Origin: Ananas comosus
Lineage: Eukaryota > Streptophyta > Magnoliopsida > Poales > Bromeliaceae
Length of the DNA stretch: 64,000 bases
Assembly: GCF_001540865.1 (NCBI RefSeq)
Contig: NC_033627.1
Coordinates: forward strand, 754,432-818,431
Direction: 5' to 3'
The notes below the pieces were generated by a model. It ran no database searches. It saw only the letters and a program-made list of their open reading frames with translations, and was not told the DNA's origin. A program made the translations under genes and the position numbers. Shown here one piece after another: positions 37,004 to 51,055 of this stretch. Every line of letters begins with the position of its first letter. Within the stretch, counting starts at the first letter, position 1.

Positions 37004-40000
37004 TTACAGGCTCTTACCCTTTATGAAGAAAGCATCAATAGGTATGTGTTTACCCTTACCAGAAGAAGCCTTCTGCTTCTTCCTAGCACTTGGTGAAGCA
37101 TCGCACAGCTTCTGCAGTGACCTGATAAGAGGCCCGGGCAGTAATGCATTTTTAAACCGGAAGTCATACTGTTGTGTACACAAAAGCTACTTATACCATT
37201 TCTATAATTTGAAAAAGAGGAGGAAGATAAAATGCTTTCTAATTTTATTTTACATAACGTGCAAAGAAATATCTACACATGCAATGGCTATAAGCTAGAT
37301 TAATCTGAAGGTCTATGTTTCTAATTGATTTACTTGGGTGATGCGATAGCTTGTATATATCTCTTATAGAGGAGCTTCTACACATATATCTGTGCAAAAT
37401 CTTCCAGTTACTGCAAGATACATAATATATGTGTGAAAAGATAATTTTGCAGAGATGAGGATATTTGATTATCTCCATTAGATAAAATTGGTATAAACAT
37501 GATAAGCTCCCACATTTTCCAGATTCCTGAGCTATTACACATAATTAAAGTTGAAGCAGTAAATAAAAGTAATACCTTCCCTTCACAAGGTTTTTATTTT
37601 GCATAACTTCTTCCTCCTGAAGCATCTCGGCTAGGTGGTAGTCAGTATGTTCTTGCCTCTCCTCCTCAAAACTTGAAGGTAGTTCGATTCCACAACGAGA
37701 ACAAATGTAGCCATCTATCCATGAAGGCTTGCTGTTTTGACTGGACAAGCCAATTGTCTCATTATTTTGGAAGTTCTTGAGCTCATCAGTTTTCTCATTG
37801 CTCTCTGACTGCATAGGAGGAAAATGTTAGCCTTTAATGATAAATAAATCATATCACTAGCTTTGGAAAATTTTGCAATGAAGTCCAACTTATATAGTGA
37901 ATGATGATATTCCTTAGTCCAAGTTAGATAGAAAATTGCAACATGAACACTTGTACACCTAAAAATATTTGTAGCACAACAATATTCAAATTTCCATTTG
38001 ATTGGTTTGCTAACTTAGGTTTAATAGAAACGTCCTAAAAGATGTGCTGAAAAACTTTCCAAGAGGCAACGAAACTACTGAACCTAGAAAGGAAAATTAG
38101 GAGGGAAAAGGATAGGGGTTCAGGTATGCACCTTTAAGAAACGAACATCATCTTTATCTTTTAAACCATCCTCACTAGTCGATGAGGTGCCATTGTTTAA
38201 GACAGTTAGCTCACTACACTCCAATAAGTTATCCTTTTCATCCAGAAGAATTAATTTGCTGTCATTTAAGGAACTTTCATGATGTGCTGAAAGATCACCT
38301 TCAACATCATCAACCAAATGCTTATCAATCATCCTGGTGCCCAGTGTGTTATTATCACTGGAAGTAGTATCTCCTGAGAGGAAATATTTAGTGAGTGTCT
38401 TCTGGGCGGGGTCAACCGAACTATGTTTGTCATCACGGAATTGCGACACCCGCAATCCTGTTAAATGAAGTTGAATGTTATGAGTCATAAAGACATAAAT
38501 TTCTAAATGGAGCATAATCAAGAAAAAGACTCTACAGTATACATCTTAAAACTCCACCAGTTGAGATAATCTCCTCTCATAAGTTTTCACCGGTCAGGCA
38601 ACAGCAAACTTCTACAGTAAGAAACAGATAACAAAATGCAACAAAAAAAAAACGGATGCCTTAAAAGATATAATATTATAAATAGTTAACAGTTGAAATT
38701 AAAATTAAGAACAGAAGGAAGAATGATTGCACAATAAGGGCATCTCCTCAGATATGAACACACTTTATTTTTACAAAGTAATCACAGAATTTGATAGCAA
38801 GATATGTAATGTTGAACGCTAAAGAGAAAGGAAGAATAAATAAAAAAAATGTGCATGATGAACAAAATATTTGTAGCCTTTTTCCTTCTGAAGAGCAGTG
38901 TAGATAAAAGAGCATGATAAGCAATTCCAACACACACACACACACGCAATGAAATATCTAGATATGAAAAACGTTGAGAAGTAATCATCTAAACTTTTAA
39001 GTGCATTCTTTGCTTCAAACTCTTAGATCAATAAGGCCCCAAGAGTTTAAATGATGGCGACAGTTACAGAAGCTAGAAACAAAATCCAAATGATCGCAAC
39101 AATTACATAAGTTAGAAACAATAACCATAAAAATTTCCCACGAACACTACCTTACAAGTGATTTCTTTATAAAAAGAACAAATGATGGTGGGATGGTGGT
39201 AAGTTGTCTTTTTTTTTTTTGACATTGAAACAAGAAGTTGATAGCTAAGTAGGCAACAAGATATCATTTCTAAATTTTGATTAGATGGACAATTAGGCAA
39301 CTAAAGTAGCTAGATATCATTTAAAGACTTTTTTCTTTTGTGAGTAAAACCGAAAAAAAAACTATTATTTCTAGATTGTGAGCTTAAATCAACCTATTCT
39401 AAGAACTTCCTGCACATTTTCCAACTTATATAGCACCCTTCGTCCCTATAGATATGACATTAGCTAATAAGTGCTTGACTTGTCTGCATACACATCAAAA
39501 TACTTAAACATCAATATGTTCAAACATATGGCCAAATTTAAACTATTAAAGGGCACAAGAATGAGTTATCAGAGTAGTATCCATAAAGAAAACTCTTAAA
39601 CATTTCTCCATACCCATCAATCTCAAAGAAAGAGGAAGCTCAGCCTTTAGCAACCTGGAACCATACATTACGATATCCTCCTTCGAGTTAGTATACTTCG
39701 GCAAAGACATTGCTCTTGTCCGAACCTGGAATTTGCTCATTTTACCATCAGCTGTAATAAAATAGCTCCACTTACTATGCACATGCAGCGTATATTAAGA
39801 GAACAAGCAAATGGTACCCTGCGACACTAAACTCAACGCAGGTAGGTTAGATTGTGAAAATTAAATAAGAATTGCAGACTTTCCCGCCAAAAATAATTAA
39901 AATAAAAATAAAAATGCAGAAGCTTGAGATAACAATAAATTAAATGAAGAAATCAACGATAGGAATGAAGACAAAAGACCTCAAAAGCTGCAGTCTTCAA

Positions 40001-43000
40001 TTTTAGTGTCAATGTTCGCCCCCACAAAGATTCCTTCTGCATGTCACGTGACAATGATTCTGCAATATCAGCTGAAAAAGAAAAACGGAAAGGGATATGA
40101 TAATCAACCAGAATATTCACAAATCACGCTCCAGAACAGTCAAACCACATCAACCAATCAACACTAAGAAGACCATTAAAAAGGCAACTAATTTATTATA
40201 TATCCTCAAAGGAGATAGCAAAAGGCAACAGAACTTCCACTGCCACATTATGAAGTGGACAGGTTTTATCTGAAATACTCAGTTATATCAACCGCATTTC
40301 ATGTACATGTGCCAAGAGAGGAGATCCTATAGTGTATCAGAAATGAGCTAAGGAACAGAATGAAACCCATTATTAAGTACAATCTACTTTTCTTGGCAAC
40401 TATCTACTAAAAGAACAGAAATATGAGTATGACACATGAAAACACAATCAATTTTCTGAAGATCTCTATTCTTCTATTAAGGCCAGCCACTCCATTATGC
40501 CAATGAAACACAAATAGGAATAAAAAAGGACAACAAGATAAAACAAGCAGCATATAAGTTGAACTCCCATTAGAACTACCAAACAAAACATATATGCAAC
40601 AAACCATGGTGTGGCTTGAATTTTGACACACCGGCTTCATTTGACCTATCATTTGCAAAGGGCATCTAGCAATCTCATTTCCAATGCAAAGCATAATATA
40701 TTACAGAAGAGAAAAGCTAATTATCAACTTATGTACAGAAACAAGACAGAATTCTGACATTATGGAGACAATCTCTTGGCTCTCCAAGAAGCCAAGAATC
40801 ATGCTTTCGAGGAAACAGTGCAAAACACCAACCCAATCAACTGACGCTACATTACAAGCAATTTATATCAATCGTAGTGGTTTTGGATCTTCAATTAAAA
40901 GTTCAGACACCAATACATAGGCAATCAGGTGAGGCACATCCAAGAAAAGACTAAATATCTATACCTAATTTCTGGAAAAGCAATGCTGAATCTGTAGTTG
41001 CAGTGAAAGTTCTCTCACAACTGATACTCTTGCGCAACCTATGTTCAGGGGTATCTGTTCCCCCTAAGCCAAGTCCCACAGATAGAAAGAAGTCTGGATT
41101 AGAAAAAGGAAAAATGTTACTTAGTTATGAAAGTTAAAGAAGCTCAAGTTAATAACTTGTAGAAAGGTGATAGATGCAAATCCCTTTTACATTAAAGAAA
41201 GCCTAAATACTTACATAGAGACATTAAAAATTGTAAAATGCGTCTCTTAATATCAGGAAATATGGCCTTATCAATGGTCATGATAACTTGAACAAGGAAA
41301 TCGAGGATATACTACAGGTAATACCACTTGCCACATTCAGGTGTAAATAGGTCTGCTTATAAAGTAACCCACAGTTCCAGACATATTAATTTCAGCGGTT
41401 AAGAAGCAAGTATGCACCTACTGGATTTTGGTTTGTTTAGATGTATTAGCACTACCTACTAGATTTTAGGCGGCAGCCCCTGATTTCCGACGCATAGTTT
41501 CTCATAAATATTCAATAGAACACCAGTGAGTTCTGTAAAAGCACTATCTATTGGACAAGCTTGAAAGATGGCATTAATCCATTTTTCCTTCTTTTTTTTC
41601 CCGTTTTTGTTATTCTATTTGTGTGGGCTTAGTTTATAATGACGCAAAGAAAGGTCTTAAAAGAGTATTTCCAGCCAAATTAAATCACCACTTTGCAGAA
41701 TGATCTACATGAGTAAATATAGAGGTTACTAGCATACGAACCAGCCGAACAATCAGAGAACAGCGCACATAAGAAAGCACCCTTTTGCAGCATCTCTTGG
41801 CAAGTAGTGATTCCAAGTGCATCCCTTAAGATATGTTCTGTCACCTTCCCAATACCACCTATCTGCATCGAAAGATCTTTAAGCAACATATTAGATTTCA
41901 TGCATTTCTGAGGAACCTCCCAGAACAATTGAACATACAGAACTACTCCAGAACATGAACTATTAAAACTTCAAAATAATGCCATCTAATCACAAAAGCA
42001 ATAATCTTAAGACCTCTTTTCGTTATGCTTTCGTTTTTTTTATGTTTGTAACCTCAAATTTTATGTCACAAAAAGTATGCCAGAAAACAACAAATTGTTT
42101 GTAAATTCTTTTCAACAGATTAATGGGATCTGTTTAGCAACAAAAAGCAAGAACTTAACGGTAACACTTTTTCTTGCTACTTATTATGATATTATCCGAG
42201 TAAGATGGGTCTTCCAAGCTAACCCACAATAATAAGAACAGAGAACTCCACCCACCGGTGCACTCGATCCCACAAAATTTGAGTTTAAAATTTTGAAAAA
42301 GCTGAAGTGTAACAAAACAAGGCCTAAACTTTCCAAGCTACAGGAAGATAAAGAATCTTCCACACCTTTGCCCACCACATTAAATTAAGATTAAGAAGAA
42401 AAACACTATATACTGGTGACCAGCATAATCAGGTAAGCTATAGTGCTTGCACAAGTGAACTAATCATTTGCCTTCACCATTAATTAGAAAGACTTCAAAA
42501 TGTCATATGAAGCTTAAAAGTTTATTAAAGAAGATAAGAGTACCTTTCTTATTGGTAATGATGATATGAAGGTCATCACAGCTTCTCGGTTATTTGGTAA
42601 AATGAACTGCCCATTAGGCTTGTTGATATCTGAGCAAACCTTAAAAATAAAAAGAGAAAAAAAAGATAACAGCTGAGAAAACCTACCAAACTATATGGAA
42701 AAGTATCTCTTGAAGTCAACAGTGTTGAAAAATGCATAACCATAGTTTAAACTATATATACCTACTAAAATAAAAGAAAATAATCTAGAATAGTCCACAA
42801 TGCTTGTTTCTGCTTTAAGTAGAGACATGTCCAGTTTGACAGTAGAAATTTTCATGTCCAGTTTAGCAGTAGAAATTGTCACTTCTGCCCTTACAGAAGT
42901 AAAAGAGTATTGAAGAAAATTTTTTAGCAAGTACCAATCAGATAATAGATGGAAAAATCTGGCACCTATTCAGCATAAAAGATCATGTCACAAAATTTAA

Positions 43001-45490
43001 CACCACCCCAAGCGCCCCCCCCCAAAAAAAAAAAAAATGATTGCTCGAAAATTGATCTTTTCAGTCTCAATTTATTTTCTTATAGATTCTTAGACATCAG
43101 ATTAACAGATTATAATGACAAGTGGAGAATCAAGGTTGTTTTACGATCAGCATGAAACTTCTTTCACAGTTTTAGTATATTATTAAGATCAACAAGATAT
43201 ATGAGACAACCTTGGCGAGCATACGGTTTGGAGCAGCCCCAACACTACATGTAAGACCAGTTTCCTCGTATATAGCATTTCTAAGTTCAGCAGCAACCTT
43301 CATAAAGCAAAAACGGAGCAGTTTTATTAGCAAAAGTTTATGGAGATAGTGATTGTGGGAAACAAATATATCAAAAACCTAACAGAATAGAACCACTAAA
43401 TTTGAATCCACTATGTTAAGGCATCAGTCTGGCAGATGAACAAGTTAGAACTTACTTCCTCGCTGCTAATGTCTCTTTCAGCACAAGCTTCAGTTATGTT
43501 GATGTATGCTTCATCAAGACTAGTGGCAATGAAGTGAGGGTCATACTTCTGGAAAACTGAAAACACACAAAATCCAAAGAGAGGTAAATATCAGGTACGT
43601 CATATGACCTATCTAGCAGGTACTTCATCAAAAAAAAAGAATGCCAAACCTTTTCTAGTCAATTCACTGAAATAAGTATACTTTTGAAAATTTGTAGGGA
43701 CGAGAACCAAGTCTGTACATAATTTACATGCAATAAAACCGGGCATTGCTGCACGAACCCCATATTTCCGTGCCTGCGTCAAACAAAGCATAGATTAAAA
43801 TCTATAAGGAAATGTGGTTAGGCATAGCAATGGAGTTAAGTACTCAATACACTATGCTTGACTAAGGTGACGTGATGCTAAATCAAGCACATGATCAGAT
43901 GAGACCAACTCAAGAAAAACTAAAATCTTTAAATGCGAGCCATAGACGGGGATGTTCTTGGACGGCCATGGCATTCTTGGATCCAAGATCTAAGCATTTT
44001 TCAAATTTGATGCACAAAATTTAATGTACCTCATAGTTTGCAGTACATATCATAGACATGCTACCAACTGCCAATGGCTTTCCTTTCAGTGATGGGTTTT
44101 CTAATGTCTCAACAGCAGCATAAAAGGCATCCATGTCAGCATGCAGCCATGTCTTTGAAAGATCACGTGAAGCTTCCAGCTCTACAATCTTTCTATCAGC
44201 AACCTGAGGGGCCCCGTAGTTACACGCATTAGAGCTCCAAGAAATGGAAAATCAGTGATTTAAGAAATGGCACATATTCAAGATATTTATATTTGATCAA
44301 CAATTTGTCAACACAAGCCATATTGTTTAGAACTGACAAACAGTAATAGAAGAAGTGCTAATCATGGAGGTAAATCTAGTGGAGATGATGGATAATATGC
44401 CTAAATTAGCAAAAGCAAATTAATTTTTATAATGAACTTTCAGGGGAGCCCGAGCCGGGGGGTGGGGGGGTGATGATTTTGTGATCTTGCATATACGCAC
44501 CAGTTGAAAATGAGAAACGTCCTTGTCTGTGAGTTTTGCACATTGTGTACGCAGATTCTCTATTTTCTGTTTCGTAAATGCTTCCTTCCTTTGCTCGTTT
44601 TCAAAATATTTTGAACCCTTGCTCATCTCATAGATTATTTTCTGTACTTTTTCTTTGTCAACCCCCTCCATTCCTAACAATCATTGATCATCATAATTAA
44701 GAAGTGAACTAAATATATATCACTAACACATCCAAAGGCCTAACGGAACTTTAGGAACAATAAGCATTAGCAAGATATATCAACAACAACTTATCATAAC
44801 CTGAGCTAAATACATATCAGTAACTTTTGATTGTTAATCATGTTGAAACCAGATAAGGCGAGCAAAGAGACATGGTTATTCTGCATATAGACAATCAAAG
44901 AACTAGCTGACTGGTGAGATCTAACGACATAAACAAAATGCGAGAAAGAAAAAGAAAATAACAAGGTTTCTTGAGGATTCATGTTAGGTTTCAAAAAAGA
45001 ATCTGAATGCATTTAGCAACCCTAAAGTAAGAAACAAATGCTAAACCACACAATAACAAGAATCTTAGATCTGTTCAAGATTTGATGATAAATTGGATTG
45101 ACGGTCAAACTAAACACAAAAAATCTCAAAAAAAGATCAAGACTCAGCCTCTTATCACAATCGCCAACACGATATCGACTAGTAAAAAAAAAAACTCCGA
45201 GAGCTCCTCCAAACACAGAGAAGCCCTGATCTTGCGATCTAAGAGAAAGAAGAATCATAGCATAATCAATCTATGAAGAAAGAATAAGAGAACGGAAACC
45301 TCGATTACGACAAAAATCGAAAGAGATGAATTCGATTTGCTAGAAAATACGGATTAATGCGAGATCGGCGGAGGCGAAATGAAGACGATCGAGAGGGTTT
45401 GGGGTGTGATCCGATACCTGCTTTACCGTTGGTGTAGACGGTGTGATACGATTGCCATGGCCGATCAGCATCCGAGCTCGCTCCCATCAT
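37004..45490 (-). CDS. POLK: DNA polymerase kappa (Y-family translesion polymerase)
   Basis: Predicted 652 residues. Exons in gene order: 45490-45418, 44673-44501, 44203-44030, 43773-43650, 43556-43456, 43297-43211, 42639-42544, 41862-41742, 41093-40965, 40071-39980, 39725-39614, 38457-38132, 37808-37576 and 37121-37004; all are in phase. It copies past damaged bases in the nucleus. The kappa-type N-clasp is clear (GMEGVDKEKVQKIIYEMSKG). Catalytic residues sit in LHADMDAFYAAVE (Asp 105) and TSLDEAYIN (Asp 196, Glu 197). ARKYGVRAAMPGFIA, SVGAAPNRMLAK and IGGIGKVTEHIL mark the palm, fingers and thumb. The carboxy part has a PCNA-box match QKTLTKYF (446-453), a zinc finger CSRCG...HTDYH (C572, C575, H590, H594; UBZ-like) and a final IPIDAFF (640-646). 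The start could also be the next ATG at 45487. Confidence 0.94.
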
Positions 45491-45619
45491 CTTCTTCCTC
45501 AACGAGACCCGAGTGGAGAAGGAAATGCGGGGAGGAATAGCGCCAAAAGGAAATGGAGAGGCTTCTTTCGCACTCTTCGATTGAGTGCGCCTTCGCTATT
45601 TATAGAGCTGGATTTTTTT

Positions 45620-45775
45620 TTGAACGGCCCAATATTCCCAAACTGCCCGCTATGCCCAATGTCCAAAGAATTCCGGTTCGGCCCAATGTACCATTACTTC
45701 CGGTTCGGCCCGATGTTCCAACTAGTTTGGCCCAAAATAAATTATCCACATAAATTCCGGGTTGGCCCATCAATT
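45620..45775 (-). promoter_or_regulatory. Site II cluster in the POLK promoter
   Basis: GGCCCA occurs four times (45626-45631, 45680-45685, 45729-45734, 45764-45769), plus one GGCCCG (45708-45713), within about 150 bases, 130-280 bases before the POLK ATG. Such clusters, bound by TCP factors, are known in promoters of plant genes linked to cell division and translation. Confidence 0.6.
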
Positions 45776-46362
45776 GCAGATCCTTATTGAGACCGGTAGC
45801 AATTCGCAAACTACAGCAGTTTGAGATTGAAATATCTGCCGTTCATGTGGGTAGACGGGAAATTACACATCTCGACACAAATACCAGACCTGAATCTGCA
45901 TGCATCTACGTCTAAATGACTCAAAACTGCTTTCTTTTGAGACGAGTCTCATATCATTTTTATCCCAAAAACAGTATAAACAAACATAGTCATGTAATAA
46001 GATGCCTGGATGCGAACCTGCTAAAATGCTTGATTATAATCAGTCGATCCCCGCAACCAAGTTAGTGTTATGAATACTTGAAAAAAAAGTAAACACCCCA
46101 TCAAAATCAATTAAGAGAGAAATTTTAAAACGATAGCATAATGGTATAAGCTTTCTGAGAGCTTCAAGCTACAAGAGTTGCGTATCAAATGTAAACAAGG
46201 TTTCCTTGCTAAGTGAACGACCAAGTCTGATAACAACAGTTAAACACCGACAAGGAGCCTCTAATCGGCAAATCACACATACACGAGTACATATTGAAGA
46301 TTTCTCCAGCTTGAGAAGCACTTTTTGGAGTAGAGAACAAAACATTAGGCCAACAAACAAAA
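45776..46362. other. Gap between POLK promoter and bL25 3' end
   Basis: About 590 bases, probably including the bL25 3' untranslated region at the right side. No other gene is seen. Confidence 0.55.
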
Positions 46363-48782
46363 CTAGGCTTCTGTAACGCCTACTGCTTCTGCGGCTTCCT
46401 TTATTTGCTCAGGCTGTGCTTCAACGGGCTTCGTTGCTAAGATCTCGCAGATTGGTGTGGTCTCATCTTTACTCAATAACTTAAGCGATGGATCAACGTT
46501 GATCTCATGCATATAAATTTTATCCCCGATGTCACGATTTGTCAGATCCACCTCAAACTTCTGTGGAATGTTTTCTGCGGGGCACAGGTACTTTACTCTG
46601 GTTCTTAGCTTGTGCAGATATCCCCCTGTTTTTTTTTCCCCAATATTACGAGATAAATTAGACCATAGATATGTTGACACAGAACAATGCAATCGAATTT
46701 AATAACCACTATCAGCCAAGAGAAGTTGGAAGTGCTCTTTAGCAACAACTGTAATGAGTATAATAATTGTCAAGTAACAAGTTTACGCAAACATATTTCA
46801 CAAATCGGTAGTTCGTGAAGTGTTAAACCAAGCATCATAATCTCACTCCCTCCTCATCTCTCCCTTACAGATGATTGTATGAAGGGGGTTGTATCATTGT
46901 ATGCCACTCATCCAACTCAATCTAGTTCATAAAATCAACTTTCTCAGAAAATGATTTTTATATCAAAAAGGACTAGTTGGTTTGATGGCCAATTCAAACC
47001 ATATAAAGTTTTTGTCCAGCAAAACATATCATTCCTATGGACACAGATCATAACAGAAAACATCATCTAAACATTCTAGAGCACACAGATAGCATCTTGT
47101 AAGAGCTAGGATAGCAGTATACAAAATTACTAACTCAAAATGCAATCAATGGAACTTCTAAGCAAAAAGATAGCAATCTATGTACTGACAGTAAAACTCT
47201 GATGAATTAAGAAGGTGAAGGAAAACAGATTAACAAAAAGACAATGACAATGATATTATTCAACAAAAAAAAAAAAATTATGGAGATGTAACCTGCTATA
47301 GAAAAATAAATCCAAAATATGCAAGCACTTTGGCTCATTATGACGTTGCTACACTTTTTATTAATCATTTATCTGGATATCTCCCATTTTCATTTTTTTA
47401 AGACATATTTTAGCACTCATTCAACATATAGCTCCAAATTGGCAACTTCTAAGAAGCCTCCTAAAATTTATTCGATTTGAAACCAGCATCCTACTATCCT
47501 CTACTGTTTATTTTTTATTTCGCTAATCATAAAATAACTATCAAGTATGGACTTCTCAGAAAAGAAAAAAAAAAAAAAGGACACATCCATTTTACTAATC
47601 TTCAACAAGTACGGAGCTACAATAGACATAATCACCATTCGAAATCCTTAATAGCAGCACAATGTGGTCAACACGAAGAACATGAAACCATGACCTAAAA
47701 CCTACTTTTATGCATAATAACCAAAAGAAAAGGAGTTTGTGAATGCAAGAAATTTAAAACCGGCTCACCTTTCTTTAGCCCCGGACAGACATCCTCCCCT
47801 TTGAAGACCACCGGCACATTCACCTTCAGATTCATCCCCTTCTCAGCCCATGCCATTACCAAGTTCATTATTTTCCCACTCTCCCTATCCCTACGCACCT
47901 GCACGCACCAAAGCCCCATCATCATGCGCCAACCATTCAAACTAAAAACTCACAAGAAGAACCACAAAGAGAAAGAAAAGCTGTATAGAGCTGATAAGAA
48001 GTATAAAGCATTTTCCCTAGGTGTGCGAACTTTTAAAAGTTTCAATTTTTACTGCCCGACCTTAAAATACTTAGAAAATTATATATTCCTGAAGTTAATC
48101 TATGCATTCATTTCACCAATTTGTACCATTTCAGAAATTCTCTAAATTGTGCTCTATTCTTCCTACTTAATATATAATAGCTCAGGTCAGAAGGGGGTGA
48201 TTTGAGTATGTAATTCTATTCAAAAGTTTCAATTTTACTATCTTTTATAATCTTATTGTTGAATACCTTGCCATATAAGAGAACATTCCATTAGATAACA
48301 TAACAAACTCCATCAATAACAAACCAATAAATCACAAATCCTTACATATACCATAGATTAGATAGAAGAATCATAGAAGAATCAAAGCTCTTAGATCGCA
48401 CCTTCATGGGGAGCACGGTTCCGGATTGGAGAACTACGGCGGATCGGGCGCCGGCGCGGACCTGGAGGCGAATGGGGGTGGAGCAGAAGAAGGCCGAGTT
48501 CTCCTTCAGGAGCTCCCGGATCTGCTTCGCCTCCGTCGTCACGTTCATCACCGCCGCCGCCGCCGCGGCGGAGGCGGCGCCGCCACCGTCGCCGGAGACG
48601 CCGAGAACGACGGCGGGGATCCGCCCGTCCGCCCGCTCCTTCGCCGCCGCGCGGCCCCCCGTGCGCTCCCTCGGCACCGCCTGGATCGTGCGGTGGTACT
48701 CGGCCGAGGACGCGCGCCGCCACGGCGGCGCCGCCGCAGCCGTTCGGAGAGCCCCGCCGACGCCGCGCCACCACCGCACCAT
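46363..48782 (-). CDS. Ribosomal protein bL25 family, probably mitochondrial
   Basis: Predicted 257 residues. Exons in gene order: 48782-48402, 47898-47769 and 46625-46363. The first 30 residues are rich in Arg and Ala with few acids (MVRWWRGVGGALRTAAAAPP, then WRRASSAEYH), like a mitochondrial targeting peptide. The L25/TL5 fold follows: RADGRIPAVVLG, then VRAGARSAVVLQSGTVLPMK, VNVPVVFKGEDVCPGLKKGG and the CTC-like domain YLHKLRTRVKYLCPAENIPQ, then DLTNRDIGDKIYMHEI. bL25 binds 5S rRNA in bacterial-type ribosomes. The first exon is very GC-rich while later exons and introns are AT-rich, so the other-strand frames over exon 1 are long but spurious. Targeting to mitochondria and not plastids is inferred. 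Confidence 0.88.
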
Positions 48783-48850
48783 TTGCCCTTGCTCCGTGCT
48801 TTCTCCTCGCACTTGTGGGGGGTTTGGGGGGTTTGCACTTCGCAGTGTAG

Positions 48851-48979
48851 AGGGTTTTACTTTTGGGCCAGTTCCTAGCTGTTGGCCTATTAACTGCTCG
48901 AGATTTGGGCCTAGTACATGGCCCAAAATATCCAAAGTTGAATTTCCTCAAGTCCCAATTTGGCCCAGTAACATGGGCC
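48851..48979 (-). promoter_or_regulatory. Site II cluster and telo-box in the bL25 promoter
   Basis: TGGGCC or GGCCCA occurs at 48864-48869, 48906-48911, 48920-48925, 48962-48967 and 48974-48979. A telo-box-like AAAACCCT (minus strand) lies at 48851-48858. Both are 70-200 bases before the start codon. This pairing is a known arrangement in plant ribosomal protein gene promoters. Confidence 0.65.
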
Positions 48980-51055
48980 AGATTTTAGATCCCCCCGCTA
49001 TTTTGGGTAAGTTAGGTCTTAGATTGTGGTCCCATTCTTTTTCTTTTTTTATTAAAAAAAAAATCACCCATCAGCATATAATAAATTAATAATAACCTCT
49101 TCATTTTAAATTTCTATTATTTCTCATTTCTTTTTTTTCCTATTGGATCTATTCACATTTCTCTGGGCATGGCGATTGATACTTGTGGTCCCAAGTTTGA
49201 AATTTAATTGTTGCATATTTTTAACAAATTTTTTTTATAAAAGAATTAAACGAAACGAATATATGTTACTTTTGTCTAAAAAGATATTTTTGTAAAGAAA
49301 GAATGTGAAGAGAATAAATCTTTTTCTTTCTCCCATTTGTCCTTTTTATCTGAGTACTTTGTTAGCTTTGTTTCTAAAGAAACAAAGGAACGTACTTGAG
49401 AGGGACAGGGAACAATATTTGGCTCTTGCTCCAAGCGATGAAAAAACAAAGAGATTGTAAAAAAGAGAGAGAGAGAGAGAGAGAGAGAAAGGTCATGTAT
49501 CCAATTCTCATTAGAATTCAAGATAAAAACTTATAGAGTTTGCCCAAACTAATTTTTTAAAAATTTGGTTTACTATCAAATCTTCCAGTTTGATTGATTT
49601 GAGTCAGTCAACGATATTGTCATTATTGTTATTATTAATAACTGCTCTGTGAATCTGACAATTTTTTTTTTCTATTATCCGAGAATGAATTTTTTTTGTA
49701 TCAAATTTAAATCCTGGCCCCCTCGAATTTTAATTTCTGGCTTCGTCCTGATTCTCTATGTTGGATGTAATTAGAAATGAAGTATGTTTGAAGATGCACG
49801 CATTTAGAGATGCGGCATTTACAACTACATATTTATCGTTTGGCCGAATGCAGTAGATAAATAAGGTAAGTTTATCTTTTGTTAAAATTATTTGTAATTA
49901 GACCTCCTCATGCTATTCCAACTACAACAGATGAATTCAAACGCATCAAACCAAATATAAGATTTGAATTTGCATGTAGTATAAGACTACAATATAATTG
50001 CAACTATATGTACTAAATGTATCTATTTCCGATTTCATCGTGCACCAATAGTTTCATGCCGCCTATCTTATTATTATTATTTTCTTTTCTATTATTGCCA
50101 AAATATATAAAAGCTTCAATTTTTTTTTAAAAAAAAAATCTGTTTGGTATTTGATTTTGGTCATATACCACAAAAAAGGGGGGAAAAAAAAAACTTGAAT
50201 GAGGAGCTCCTCATTCAACTTTATTGGACCTCTTTTAAGTTCGTCGTTCTATACTGTACTACAATTCGGATGAAAAACTTTTAAATTGAAACAAATCTTT
50301 AAGATTCGACAGAGAATGAATCATATGAATCACCAAATTATCTCAATTATAACTAATTGAGGAGCTTCTTATTGAAGTTGTGCTCAGAACCAAAAGCTAC
50401 AAACTTATTCCCTTTCCAAACAAGTCACTTCCAATTTGAGCAGCTAAGTCCACAAAAGCAATTAAAGGATATGAGAAAACGCCAAACTAATTCAGCTGAG
50501 GTACATGACATGATCTGTTACAAAACATTTACATGCTCCCAAATTATACCCAACCCTAGAATCTTCTTAATTTAAATCAAGCCACTAAATTTTAATATTT
50601 TTTAATTAAAAAAACCTATAAATTTTTATTTTTGTTTCGATTCTCCTCGACTTCTAATTTCTGTTGGAATCTTTTTTTGGTTATATAGAACCAAACTTAA
50701 ACACTGGTTTATGTTAGTGGAAATACGACCATTTTAAGAAGCTTAAAGACGACAAATTAAATTTTAAAACCTCTTAATAATTCGACCAGGATGCATATGA
50801 TCATTGCGACATGAGGAACTGGTTAATGCATTGAACCAGCAAAGATCACACAGTGATCGTACGTGTTCTCATAGTAGTGATAAGGGACCACGGTGCTGCA
50901 TTATTGAACACAACTTATTGATCAGCTATGTTTAATTTTAATTCATCGATCACATACATAGATTTGATGATTCCAATGCCTAACACATTGTAATAAATAG
51001 CTATCTAATTAACAATGTTAATTTTATAGAAATAATCTTTGGACAAAATAAAAGT
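48980..51055. other. Intergenic region upstream of bL25
   Basis: AT-rich, with a GA microsatellite at about 49465-49489 and no supported gene or RNA. Open frames are short. Confidence 0.55.

Noticed and set aside
48391..49089. Long frames on both strands over the bL25 first exon
   Set aside because: They are by-products of high GC content. Only the minus-strand frame with the ribosomal domain continues through later exons.
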